DNA of 64,000 bases, taken from assembly GCA_963601575.1 (NCBI GenBank), contig CAVCFO010000002.1, positions 1 to 64,000 of the forward strand. Direction: 5' to 3'. Source of the DNA: CAG-238 sp963601575 (GTDB taxonomy: Bacteria > Bacillota > Clostridia > Peptostreptococcales > Anaerovoracaceae). Both the position numbers and the translations under genes were made by a program. Under the pieces are notes generated by a model. The model was not told where the DNA came from. It saw nothing but the letters and a program-made list of their open reading frames with translations, and ran no database searches. Shown piece by piece: positions 41,811 through 50,194 of this stretch. The first letter of the stretch is position 1; every line of letters begins with the position of its first letter.

Positions 41811-41839
41811 ATAATAACGCTGAATTATATCTTTGTCAA
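41811..41839 (-). promoter_or_regulatory. promoter of the leader peptide / ABC operon
   Basis: Minus strand: perfect TTGACA (41839-41834), 17 nt, TATTAT (41816-41811). Transcription would start near 41804, 50 nt before the leader ATG. Confidence 0.75.
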
Positions 41840-41964
41840 TAGTAAATTTTCAGAAAATTTAAGAAAAACACAAAAAGTTTATAAAATGCCTCATCAATTA
41901 GTGAACCGGAACAAAATACCGCAAGATGATCTTGCATGCCGCTGACGGCTTAAGGCAAATCGCC

Positions 41965-42028
41965 GCGACAAATTGCGAAAAATGTCGATAAATGGCGACA
42001 AATTGCGATAGATGGCGACAAATGCCGA
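41965..42028. repeat. short tandem repeats (GCGACAAATTGCGA)
   Basis: GCGACAAATTGCGA occurs at 41965-41978 and 41995-42008, and a variant at 42015-42028. Non-coding spacer. Confidence 0.7.
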
Positions 42029-42036
42029 ACCCAAAG

Positions 42037-42062
42037 AAAAAGCACCTATCTCAGGTGCTTTT
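42037..42062 (-). terminator. terminator overlapping the 3' end of the AlaX-like gene
   Basis: AAAAGCACCT and AGGTGCTTTT form a 10-bp stem. On the minus strand the last codons (Glu-Lys-His-Leu-Arg) are in the stem and the TAG stop lies in the loop. Confidence 0.8.
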
Positions 42063-43383
42063 CGATCAAGTCTATAAAGACATCAACATATTCGTTCTTT
42101 GGGAAAATCGCTCGCGCCATGGTTTTGTTTCCGCCGCCCTTGCCATTATATATAGAAGCATTTTCTTTTACGAGCTTGCCGCAGTCCGTATTTCCGCCGG
42201 AGACGAGGAGAACCGTGCATGTAGGCTCATGAACGAGGAAATAAATTTTGTGAACCTCCGGGCTTATCTCTCTGCTGAGAGAAACGAGGTCATCGAGTGA
42301 AAGCAGGCTGTATCTGCGCTGCGGCGGCTTCTTCTGCTCGGGCTCATGCTCGCAGTCATGCTCGCGTTCCCGCTCCTGCTTCTGCTTCTGCGATGGGATC
42401 TTATCGGAATTGCGGGAGGATCTTGGGGAGTCCATAGCTTTCAAATCCTCGATTATGGAAGATGCCTCTCGCGCGATTATTTCTTTTTTCAGGAAATGGA
42501 GGCTCGCCCTTATCTCCTTATCCTTTTCCCGATTTTTGCGGAATTTTTCGAGCACATCCGCCTCTCCTGCGCTCAGAGAATTGCAAAGGGTGCTTAGAAC
42601 CTCAAACTGCTGCTGGTACTTGTCAAAGGCTCGCCGGCCCGCCTCAAAATAGATTCGATACATTCCCTTGTTAGCTTCTAACTTATAGATTTTGATAAGT
42701 CCCACCTGGGCCGTAGATGATGGATGAGTGCCGCAGCAGGCGACGCAGCCCCAGTCATATTCCACGCTACCGATCCCCACAAGTGTAATATCCTCTTTTA
42801 TCGTAAGCTTTTTTCGCATCGGCTGGCTGGCAGCCTCTTCGAAGCTATCAAAGTGCCGGATGATCATCGGCATATCGGCTGTTATCACCTCGTTTGCAAG
42901 ACGCTCGGCTTCCAGACACATCTCCCAGGTGACTTCCTCGGCGCCTGCCCCATCCTCCATGGCGATATCGATCGTCATATAATCATCGCCCATGTGAAAG
43001 CCGCGGTTTATGCCGCCCCATTCCCTATAGAAGATGCCGGTCAGAATATGCTCGCCGCAGTGCCGCTGCATATTGTCAAATCGCCGCGCCCAGTCAAGAA
43101 CAAGATGAACGCTAGCGCCCTCTCGCAAGATTTCGGCGGCTTCTTTTTCTCTATCTTGCGGAATAACAAGCTTATGATATATCTTTTTATCGTGCTCATA
43201 GACATCTGCAAGCGAAAATCCTGCGATTGTTCCAAGATCGCAGCTCTGCCCGCCGCCTCCCGGAAAGAATATCGTCCTGTCTAGCATAAGAAGGAGCTCG
43301 CCGTTCTTTTCTTCTGCTGAGGTGATGACCGCCTCGGCCTCCTTCATATATACATTTTCTTTGAATAATTTGATCGTCTGCAT
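42046..43383 (-). CDS. AlaX-like alanyl-tRNA editing domain protein
   Basis: The 445-residue protein has the AlaRS-type fold: FFPGGGGQSCDLG, the editing motif HCGEH (in DNMQRHCGEHIL), and the distal C-x3-H (CVACCGTHPSS) that complete the zinc site. A coiled part, a Lys/Glu/Gln-rich stretch (QKQEREREHDCEHEPEQKK) and a DHHA1-like C-terminus (GKGGGNKTMARAIFP) follow. Free-standing AlaX proteins remove Ser or Gly mis-attached to tRNA-Ala. The start at 43383 follows CGGAGGAAAGCAG; an upstream in-frame ATG has no SD. Upstream is the DnaA-box region. Confidence 0.85.
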   Translation of the reverse strand: MQTIKLFKENVYMKEAEAVITSAEEKNGELLLMLDRTIFFPGGGGQSCDLGTIAGFSLADVYEHDKKIYHKLVIPQDREKEAAEILREGASVHLVLDWARRFDNMQRHCGEHILTGIFYREWGGINRGFHMGDDYMTIDIAMEDGAGAEEVTWEMCLEAERLANEVITADMPMIIRHFDSFEEAASQPMRKKLTIKEDITLVGIGSVEYDWGCVACCGTHPSSTAQVGLIKIYKLEANKGMYRIYFEAGRRAFDKYQQQFEVLSTLCNSLSAGEADVLEKFRKNREKDKEIRASLHFLKKEIIAREASSIIEDLKAMDSPRSSRNSDKIPSQKQKQEREREHDCEHEPEQKKPPQRRYSLLSLDDLVSLSREISPEVHKIYFLVHEPTCTVLLVSGGNTDCGKLVKENASIYNGKGGGNKTMARAIFPKNEYVDVFIDLIEKHLR

Positions 43384-43780
43384 TCTGCTTTCCTCCGTTA
43401 TATATAATGAGTATAGCACAAATAGCCGCCTCGTGCATATATGAAAAAATGAAATTTTATGCCTCGAAAAGAGTAAAAATGTAACAATTATTTACAGCGC
43501 GAACAAGAACAAAAAAACCGTGGTAAATTCTCTCAAAAATCTGTGGATAACTTACTCTTGACAAATTGCAAAATATAGCGAATATATTGAAATTCCAAGG
43601 ATAATCGAGGACGAACTTATCCACATGGGCAAGTGGAAAAAATCGTATACAATCGTAACAAAACTTGTGGATAATTGCCTTGGCGGTTGAAAAATTAACC
43701 TTTGGGAGATGTTGAGAAATGTTTGCTTATTTGCGAACAGAGATTTACATAATCGCTCGTGATAAAAAAATAATTTGCAA
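43384..43780. other. AT-rich intergenic region with DnaA boxes
   Basis: About 400 nt without a gene between two minus-strand genes. AT-rich, contains the DnaA-box cluster at 43542-43674 and a near-match box (TTATTTACA) near 43485. No RNA gene recognised. Confidence 0.5.
43542..43674. promoter_or_regulatory. cluster of three perfect DnaA boxes
   Basis: TGTGGATAA at 43542-43550, TTATCCACA at 43617-43625 and TGTGGATAA at 43666-43674 all match the DnaA 9-mer exactly; the middle one is inverted. AT-rich DNA lies between. It could be a DnaA-titrating or replication-control site, or a part of an origin. Confidence 0.7.
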
Positions 43781-43856
43781 GAAAAGGCGCGGCCTAATCG
43801 TCCACGCCTAAATCATAAAAGAAAAGGCGCGGCCTAATCGTCCACGCCCAGATCAT
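43781..43856. repeat. 40-bp tandem duplication of the unknown gene's 3' end
   Basis: GAAAAGGCGCGGCCTAATCG begins at 43781 and again at 43821, followed by TCCACGCC. The two copies differ at two positions over 36 nt. Each copy contains codons for DLGVDD and a stop, but in different frames. Confidence 0.85.
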
Positions 43857-45105
43857 GCAGATAATCTTCGAAATCCTCGTAGCAGCGGTCCACGAAGTCG
43901 CCGACGATTGGATGGTTGAATTCGTATCGTCCGACCAGAACCAGGGAGTTAAAATGCTTCGAAGATATGAGCTGCTGTTCCAGCTTTTCGATGTTTTCGC
44001 GACTCCTTGCACCAAGCACGATTTGCCCGCTTTCCAGCGCATAGCATATGCCGAAAAGATCGTCATACATGTGATATATGGGTCTTTGCAAATGCTTGTT
44101 GTGAGGATAGTAAACGGTAAATAGCTTTCCGCACTCGTGGTCTGATACCATCGCATTCCAAAGGAGGGGGAATGACTTGACTCCAAAAGCATGCATATCT
44201 CCCATCACATCGTATACCGTGACGAACTCCGGCTGGTTGAGGATGAGGGAAGCTTCCCACATCGATATGCGAAACGCCCAGATGCGCTCATATTTGACTA
44301 CATATAGGTTCTCGAGGCTAACGCGCGTGAGAACGAGATAGTATTTTGCGTTAAACTCTATCAGTGACTGGCATATATAGCTTTTGCGTGTGCTGAATGT
44401 GCCAAAATCCGAGTCGCTGCCCGTGGCGTAGTAGCCTGAGCTTGCGCCGGTATTTTCGGTATCTTCTTTGATGGAGTTTCGAAGCATATCCGCGGGGGCA
44501 AACCCACTGAAAAGGTCCGTGCGGACATAATTCTTTGTGAGGAGCTTTGCGCCCGCAAAATCCCTTGCAAAGCATCTCATGAGAAAATAGTTTATCACCT
44601 CGAAAGGCCTGGTTATTTGCACGCATTCCTTGCATATGAGATCGTGCTGCTCTTCTTTTGTCAATTCTACCGCAGGAGAAAGCAAGAACTCAAACTCCTC
44701 GGATTTTTCCGGAAGAGGAATGGAATGTTCCTTGCTGAATCCTGCGAATTCTTGCACGAGTGCGCGAAGCTCGCGCTCCGTGATCGGATTTTTCTCGCCG
44801 CCCAGTCCCCCTGACATTCCCTGCTCGATGGTCTCTGCGAGGCCTAGCATCTTGCTGTCCAAGACCCCGGAGAGGCTTTCGTATGAATCCAGGCCGAACT
44901 CCTGCCAGTCAAAATAGAAGAATTGAATCAAATCCGTATCGCCTGATGAGCTTTCGATGCGCCAATGCGCCTTGACATAGCAAACGCCCATGAGACGGGT
45001 GTCGGTGACCTGGGCGGTTATAAACTTATGAGATGCGCTATGCGCCTCCGCGCGAAGGCCGCCTTCGATGACATAGAAATTTCTAGAAATATTATTTTGC
45101 TTCAT
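43834..45105 (-). CDS. conserved-looking protein of unknown function
   Basis: A 423-residue soluble protein with no signal peptide or membrane helix. I do not recognise a family. Visible features are a beta-rich N-terminus (NFYVIEGGLRAEAHSASHKFITAQVTDTRLMG), a CKECVQITRPFEVINYFLMRCFARDF segment, aromatic-rich strands in the middle (AKYYLVLTRVSLENLYVVKYERIWAFRISM), and a C-terminus ending HDLGVDD. The composition is that of a cytosolic enzyme or regulator. Its 3' end is tandemly duplicated, and the DnaA-box cluster follows it. The region upstream (45106-45213) holds no SD-rich start other than AGAAAAGCAA. Confidence 0.7.
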   Translation of the reverse strand: MKQNNISRNFYVIEGGLRAEAHSASHKFITAQVTDTRLMGVCYVKAHWRIESSSGDTDLIQFFYFDWQEFGLDSYESLSGVLDSKMLGLAETIEQGMSGGLGGEKNPITERELRALVQEFAGFSKEHSIPLPEKSEEFEFLLSPAVELTKEEQHDLICKECVQITRPFEVINYFLMRCFARDFAGAKLLTKNYVRTDLFSGFAPADMLRNSIKEDTENTGASSGYYATGSDSDFGTFSTRKSYICQSLIEFNAKYYLVLTRVSLENLYVVKYERIWAFRISMWEASLILNQPEFVTVYDVMGDMHAFGVKSFPLLWNAMVSDHECGKLFTVYYPHNKHLQRPIYHMYDDLFGICYALESGQIVLGARSRENIEKLEQQLISSKHFNSLVLVGRYEFNHPIVGDFVDRCYEDFEDYLHDLGVDD

Positions 45106-45213
45106 TTGCTTTTCTTTCTGCCTTGACGATATATGCGCCGCGCCCCGGGCGCACGCGAGAAGGCCACATATATATAATTTTATATATATTCAGTATAACT
45201 TATTTGAAAGTGA

Positions 45214-45241
45214 TTGACAAGAGAATTAAAGGGTATATAAT
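45214..45241 (+). promoter_or_regulatory. metK promoter
   Basis: Perfect TTGACA at 45214-45219, 16 nt, perfect TATAAT at 45236-45241, about 30 nt before the riboswitch P1 stem. Confidence 0.75.
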
Positions 45242-45269
45242 GATCATAGGCGAAAGCCGAAACATAATA

Positions 45270-45397
45270 AAATCCTTATTAAGAGTGGCTGAGGGAATAG
45301 GCCCGATGACGCCCGGCAACCTAGACGTTTCAGGAGCGAAACGACAAAGGTGCTAAATCCTACAGAATTTTCACAGTAGATTCTGAAAGATGAGGAA
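45270..45397 (+). ncRNA. SAM-I riboswitch (S box)
   Basis: The P1 stem TCCTTATT / GATGAGGA, the TTAAGAGTGGCTGAGGG core, GGCCCGATGACGCCCGGCAACC and GGTGCTAAATCC are hallmark S-box segments. High SAM would let the following terminator (45413-45444) form and lower metK expression, a typical feedback on SAM synthase. Confidence 0.93.
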
Positions 45398-45412
45398 CGA
45401 TTGAAAAATCAC

Positions 45413-45444
45413 GAGCCTCTCTTTCTGGGAGGCTTTTCCTTTTG
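45413..45444 (+). terminator. SAM riboswitch expression-platform terminator
   Basis: AGCCTC and GAGGCT form the stem with an 8-9 nt loop, followed by TTTTCCTTTT, between the aptamer and metK. Confidence 0.8.
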
Positions 45445-45484
45445 TATAGGTGCAATGCGATAAGGATAAAATGGAGGTAACAAA

Positions 45485-46675
45485 ATGAAGAGATTATTCA
45501 CATCAGAGTCCGTAACCGAGGGACATCCGGACAAGCTCTGCGACCAAATTTCCGATGCGATTTTGGACGCAATTTTTGAAAAGGACCCATATGGCAGGGT
45601 CGCTGCCGAGTCCACTACCACCACGGGATATGCCATGGTAATGGGCGAAATTTCGACAAAGTGCTATGTTGATATTCCGAAAATCGTCAGACAGGTTATC
45701 CTTGACATAGGATACGACCGCTCAGAATACGGTTTTGACGGCAACACCTGCGCGGTGCTTTCGGCGATCGACGAGCAGTCAGGCGACATCGCAATGGGCG
45801 TCAATAAGTCACTGGAATACAAGGACGGAAGCCTCAGTGATGAGGACAAAATCGATACCATCGGCGCGGGGGATCAGGGCATAATGTTCGGATTTGCCTG
45901 CAACGAAACGCCGGAACTCATGCCGGCACCTATTTCCTATGCCCACAAGCTGGCAAAGAGGCTTGCAGACGTGAGAAAGGACGGCACCCTCACATATCTT
46001 AGACCGGACGGCAAGACACAGGTTACCGTAGAATACGACGGCGACAAGGTAAAGAGAATCGATACGATCCTGATTTCAACCCAGCACGACCCGGAAGCAA
46101 CTCAGGAGCAGATAAAAAAGGACATGATCGAGCACGTAATCAAGCCGGTTATCCCAGCTGAGCTCATCGACGCGGACACGAAATACTTCGTAAATCCTAC
46201 GGGACGTTTCGTAATCGGCGGGCCTCACGGAGACTCCGGGCTCACAGGACGCAAGATCATCGTAGACACCTACGGCGGCTATGCCCGCCACGGCGGCGGC
46301 GCATTCTCCGGCAAAGATCCTACAAAGGTTGACCGCTCGGCAACTTATGCCGCAAGATATGCCGCAAAGAATATCGTAGCAGCAGGGATCGCGGGCAAGG
46401 TAGAAATTCAGCTTGCATATGCAATCGGCGTTGCAAAGCCTGTTTCCATCCTAGTTGATAGCTTCGGCACAGGCAAAATCTCGGACGAAAAGATCGCAGA
46501 ACTGGTAGAGAAGAACTTCGACCTTAGACCTGCGGCAATCATCCGCGACCTTGACCTCAGAAGACCGATTTATAGACAGACCGCAGCCTATGGCCACTTC
46601 GGAAGATGCGACGTGGATCTTCCATGGGAGCATACCGACAAGGCAGAAACCCTCCGCAATCAGGCAGGCCTGTAG
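45485..46675 (+). CDS. metK: S-adenosylmethionine synthase
   Basis: The 396-residue protein is full length: SESVTEGHPDKLCDQISDAILD, GAGDQGIMFGFA (P-loop-like hexapeptide), GGPHGDSGLTGRKIIVDTYGG, and the C-terminal GHFGRCDVDLPWE. It makes SAM from methionine and ATP. It is controlled by the SAM-I riboswitch. RBS ATGGAGGTAACAAA. Confidence 0.98.
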   Translation: MKRLFTSESVTEGHPDKLCDQISDAILDAIFEKDPYGRVAAESTTTTGYAMVMGEISTKCYVDIPKIVRQVILDIGYDRSEYGFDGNTCAVLSAIDEQSGDIAMGVNKSLEYKDGSLSDEDKIDTIGAGDQGIMFGFACNETPELMPAPISYAHKLAKRLADVRKDGTLTYLRPDGKTQVTVEYDGDKVKRIDTILISTQHDPEATQEQIKKDMIEHVIKPVIPAELIDADTKYFVNPTGRFVIGGPHGDSGLTGRKIIVDTYGGYARHGGGAFSGKDPTKVDRSATYAARYAAKNIVAAGIAGKVEIQLAYAIGVAKPVSILVDSFGTGKISDEKIAELVEKNFDLRPAAIIRDLDLRRPIYRQTAAYGHFGRCDVDLPWEHTDKAETLRNQAGL

Positions 46676-46778
46676 TACCCAGGAATATTCAGCGATATCT
46701 CGGGCGCCTCCGGCCCCGAAAATACCATGTAACACCCGAAATATCCTGGACGCATATCGCATATCTTATATAAGAATT

Positions 46779-46811
46779 AAAAAAACCGATGCCCCGTGCG
46801 TCGGTTTTTTG
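46779..46811 (+). terminator. metK terminator
   Basis: AAAAAACCGA and TCGGTTTTTT form a perfect stem around a GC-rich loop, about 105 nt after the stop. The spacer before it (46676-46778) holds GGGCGCC / GGCCCC imperfect pairing and no gene. Confidence 0.85.
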
Positions 46812-46943
46812 CTGGCGTGCAGGGCGAGGAGCGGTAGAGGGCTTGCCTGCCTGCGCCTACACGGCTGCTTTGGCAATTTGGTTTGCACACACAAAAAATG
46901 CGGAGAATTTTGTGAATTTATTTGTATTCTTTGACGAAAATTC

Positions 46944-46972
46944 TTGACAAAACGGCCCTCTGAGATTAAAAT
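46944..46972 (+). promoter_or_regulatory. pyrG promoter
   Basis: Perfect TTGACA at 46944-46949, 17 nt, TAAAAT at 46967-46972, 46 nt before the start. Confidence 0.7.
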
Positions 46973-47017
46973 AATAATGTTTTTTTGTACGAATTTTACG
47001 CGATGAGGAGGGAAAAT

Positions 47018-48625
47018 ATGAAGCAGGTTAAGTATATTTTTGTGACGGGAGGAGTTGTATCGGGACTTGGCAAGGGTATCACAGCCGCTTCGCTTGGCAG
47101 ACTTCTCAAGGAGCGCGGATTTAAGGTTGCAGCCCAAAAGCTCGACCCATATATAAACGTAGATCCGGGAACCATGAGCCCGTATCAGCACGGCGAGGTG
47201 TTCGTAACGGAGGACGGAGCTGAAACAGATCTTGATCTTGGACACTACGAAAGATTTATCGACGAGGATCTCAACAGATTCTCAAATCTTACATCAGGCA
47301 AGGTTTATTGGAACGTGCTGAACAAGGAAAGACGGGGCGAATATCTGGGAGAAACCGTGCAGGTTATCCCTCATATCACCAACGAAATCAAATCGTTTAT
47401 TTACAATGTAGGCCGCGCCTCCGACGCAAACATCGTAATCACAGAGGTTGGCGGAACCACGGGAGACATTGAAAGTCAGCCGTTCCTGGAGGCGATCAGA
47501 CAGGTGGGACTCGAGGTCGGACCTGAAAATGCCCTATTCATTCATGTTACTTTAGTTCCTTATCTTCACGGCTCCGACGAGCATAAGAGCAAGCCCACCC
47601 AGCATTCTGTCAAGAACCTTCAGGGACTTGGAATCAAGCCGGACATAATCGTGCTGAGGGCGGACGAGCCTATCGAAGAAAGCATATTCAAAAAAATCGC
47701 CCTGTTCTGCAACGTCAAGCCGGACTGCGTAATCGAAAATATCACCATCCCGGTGCTGTACGAGGCGCCGCTGATGCTGGAAGCTCATAATTTTTCGGAT
47801 GTGGTTCTCAGAGAGCTTGGGCTTAGCGCGCCGAAGCCGGATCTAGCGGGCTGGCGAAAGATGATCGACAATATTCACAGCGCAGAGCATGTAGTAAGAA
47901 TCGGCCTTGTGGGAAAATATATTCAGCTTCACGACGCATATCTTTCCGTTGCGGAGGCACTTCGCCACGCGGGATATGCCTTCAAGACAAAGGTTGAAAT
48001 AGAGTGGATCGACTCGGAGGAAATAAACGAAAAGACCGTAGCCGAAATTGTCGGAGGCCTCGACGGGGTAATCGTGCCTGGAGGCTTCGGAAACCGCGGA
48101 ATCGAGGGCAAAATCCTTACCGCAAAGTATTGCAGAGAAAATAACATTCCTTACCTCGGCATTTGCCTTGGAATGCAGGTGGCGGTAATCGACTTTGCCA
48201 GAAACGTCTGCGGGCTTGCGGATGCAAATTCCGGCGAGTTCGACGAGATTTCAAAGAACAAGGTCATAGACTTTTTGCCTGACCAAAGCCACCAGATAGA
48301 CAAGGGCGGTACACTCAGACTCGGAGCTTATCCTTGCAAAATAGCATCGGGAAGCGTAATGGAGCGCTGCTATAAGAAGCCCGAAATTTCCGAGCGCCAC
48401 CGCCACCGCTACGAGTTTAATAACGACTATCGCCAGCGCCTGATAGATGCAGGGCTTGTAATCAGCGGCACATCGCCTGATGGCAACATCGTCGAAACTG
48501 TGGAGGTGCCGGAAAACGATTTCTTCGTGGGGGTTCAATTCCACCCTGAGTTCAAGAGCCGCCCGAACAGACCGCATCCGTTATTTTTGGGATTGATTGA
48601 AGCCTCATTAAAGGGTAAAATATAA
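47018..48625 (+). CDS. pyrG: CTP synthase
   Basis: The 535-residue protein has the synthase domain (YIFVTGGVVSGLGKGITAASLG, DPYINVDPGTMSPYQHGEVFV) and the class I glutaminase with the nucleophile in GICLGMQ and the C-terminal VGVQFHPEFKS. It makes CTP from UTP, ATP and Gln. The start at 47018 follows GAGGAGGGAAAAT. The 5' leader is short, so an attenuation signal of the kind seen in B. subtilis pyrG (GGGC start) is not evident. It leads the pyrG-purB-purA run. Confidence 0.97.
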   Translation: MKQVKYIFVTGGVVSGLGKGITAASLGRLLKERGFKVAAQKLDPYINVDPGTMSPYQHGEVFVTEDGAETDLDLGHYERFIDEDLNRFSNLTSGKVYWNVLNKERRGEYLGETVQVIPHITNEIKSFIYNVGRASDANIVITEVGGTTGDIESQPFLEAIRQVGLEVGPENALFIHVTLVPYLHGSDEHKSKPTQHSVKNLQGLGIKPDIIVLRADEPIEESIFKKIALFCNVKPDCVIENITIPVLYEAPLMLEAHNFSDVVLRELGLSAPKPDLAGWRKMIDNIHSAEHVVRIGLVGKYIQLHDAYLSVAEALRHAGYAFKTKVEIEWIDSEEINEKTVAEIVGGLDGVIVPGGFGNRGIEGKILTAKYCRENNIPYLGICLGMQVAVIDFARNVCGLADANSGEFDEISKNKVIDFLPDQSHQIDKGGTLRLGAYPCKIASGSVMERCYKKPEISERHRHRYEFNNDYRQRLIDAGLVISGTSPDGNIVETVEVPENDFFVGVQFHPEFKSRPNRPHPLFLGLIEASLKGKI

Positions 48626-48673
48626 GTAGGAAACCGAAAGAAATCGAGACAGTCGAAAGACGAGGAGGACGTT

Positions 48674-50113
48674 ATGCCAAAAGAAATATACGAAAATCCC
48701 CTTTGCGCCCGCTATGCATCGAAGGAGATGCAGCATATTTTTAGCCCGGATAACAAATTCGGAACCTGGCGAAAGCTATGGATCGCCCTTGCGGAGAGCG
48801 AAAAGGAGCTTGGGCTTGCAATCACGGACGAGCAGATCGCAGAGCTTACATCGCATCAGACTCTGACAGACGAAGCCTACGCGAAGGCGGCGGAATATGA
48901 GCATAAGCTAAGACATGATGTTATGGCGCATATCAAGACCTATGCGGAGGAATGTCCGAAGGCGGCGCCTATCATTCACCTGGGAGCGACGAGCTGCTAC
49001 GTGGGGGACAATACGGATATAATACAGATGAAGCAGGGTCTTGCGAAGATAAGGCAGCTTCTGCTGACCCTCATCGAAGCGCTGGCGGACTTTGCAGAAA
49101 AGAATAAGGATGTTCCGACCCTTGCCTATACGCACTACCAGGCGGCGCAGCCTACCACGGCAGGGAAACGCGCATGCCTGTGGCTTCAGGACTTCGTCAT
49201 GGACTACGAGAGGCTTTCATTTGAACTAGAAAATCTGAAGCTTCTGGGCTGCAAAGGTACCACGGGAACCTGCGCAAGCTTTCTTGAGCTTTTCGCAGGA
49301 GACAAGGAAAAGGTCCTCGCACTTGAGGGTAAAATCGCAGCGAAGATGGGATTTTGCGCATGCATGCCTGTTTCCGGGCAGACATATTCTCGAAAAGTTG
49401 ACAGCTTCGTGCTGAACGTGCTTGCCGGGATCGCCCAGAGCGCAAGCAAGATGGCAATCGATCTGAGGCTTATGGCTCACATGAAAGAATTCGACGAGCC
49501 GTTCGAAAGCGGGCAGGTAGGGTCATCGGCGATGGCATATAAGCGAAATCCTATGCGCTCTGAGCGCATAACATCCCTTGCAAGGCTTGTGATAAATACT
49601 TCGAAGAACGCATCGGACACCGCGGCGGTTCAGTGGCTTGAGCGCTCGCTTGACGACTCGGCAAACCGCAGAATTTCAATACCGGAGGCGTTCCTTGCAA
49701 CAGACGGAATCCTCTCTCTTGCAATAAATGTTATTGAGGGCGGAAGAATCTATCCAAAGGTTATGGAAAAGCATCTTGCGGAGGAAATTCCTTTTATCGC
49801 CACAGAAAACATCCTGATGGATGCTGTGAGCCGCGGCGGAAACCGTCAAGAACTCCACGAGGTCATCAGAAAGTATGCTCAGGAAGCTGCCGTCAGGGTT
49901 AAGGCAGAAGGAAAGGATAATGATATGCTGGATGCTTTGAAGGCGGATGAGCGCTTCGGGCTGACCGATGAAAGCCTTGAAGAGATCCTCGATGTTCGCA
50001 AGTTCATCGGGCTTGCACCCGAGCAGACGGAGCAATTCCTAGATGATATCGTTCGTCCTTTGCTAAAGGATAGCGGCAGCGAGGCCAGAGCGAAGGTTAC
50101 AATAAGCGTATAA
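48674..50113 (+). CDS. purB: adenylosuccinate lyase
   Basis: The 479-residue fumarase/aspartase-superfamily enzyme has the signature SSAMAYKRNPMRSE (around residue 278) and the HLGATSCYVGDNTD and TRTYPQ-like regions. It splits adenylosuccinate to AMP and SAICAR to AICAR. It follows pyrG by 48 nt and is followed by purA, which makes the substrate adenylosuccinate. Confidence 0.96.
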   Translation: MPKEIYENPLCARYASKEMQHIFSPDNKFGTWRKLWIALAESEKELGLAITDEQIAELTSHQTLTDEAYAKAAEYEHKLRHDVMAHIKTYAEECPKAAPIIHLGATSCYVGDNTDIIQMKQGLAKIRQLLLTLIEALADFAEKNKDVPTLAYTHYQAAQPTTAGKRACLWLQDFVMDYERLSFELENLKLLGCKGTTGTCASFLELFAGDKEKVLALEGKIAAKMGFCACMPVSGQTYSRKVDSFVLNVLAGIAQSASKMAIDLRLMAHMKEFDEPFESGQVGSSAMAYKRNPMRSERITSLARLVINTSKNASDTAAVQWLERSLDDSANRRISIPEAFLATDGILSLAINVIEGGRIYPKVMEKHLAEEIPFIATENILMDAVSRGGNRQELHEVIRKYAQEAAVRVKAEGKDNDMLDALKADERFGLTDESLEEILDVRKFIGLAPEQTEQFLDDIVRPLLKDSGSEARAKVTISV

Positions 50114-50194
50114 AATATATATAAAATGTAATAGATATAAAAAGGCATATAAAGCATAAAATATGATTTGACAGCCATAAAGGAGGCGACGAAA

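Noticed and set aside
41580..41839. T-box riboswitch before the ABC transporter operon
   Set aside because: No Stem I or conserved T-box sequence (AGGGTGGNACCGCG type) is present; the Tyr-rich leader ORF explains the region better.
43420..43780. Chromosomal origin (oriC) at the DnaA-box cluster
   Set aside because: No dnaA/dnaN/rpmH/gyrB genes are near, and gene direction does not diverge from this point; most genes on both sides are on the + strand. Reported as a DnaA-box cluster instead.
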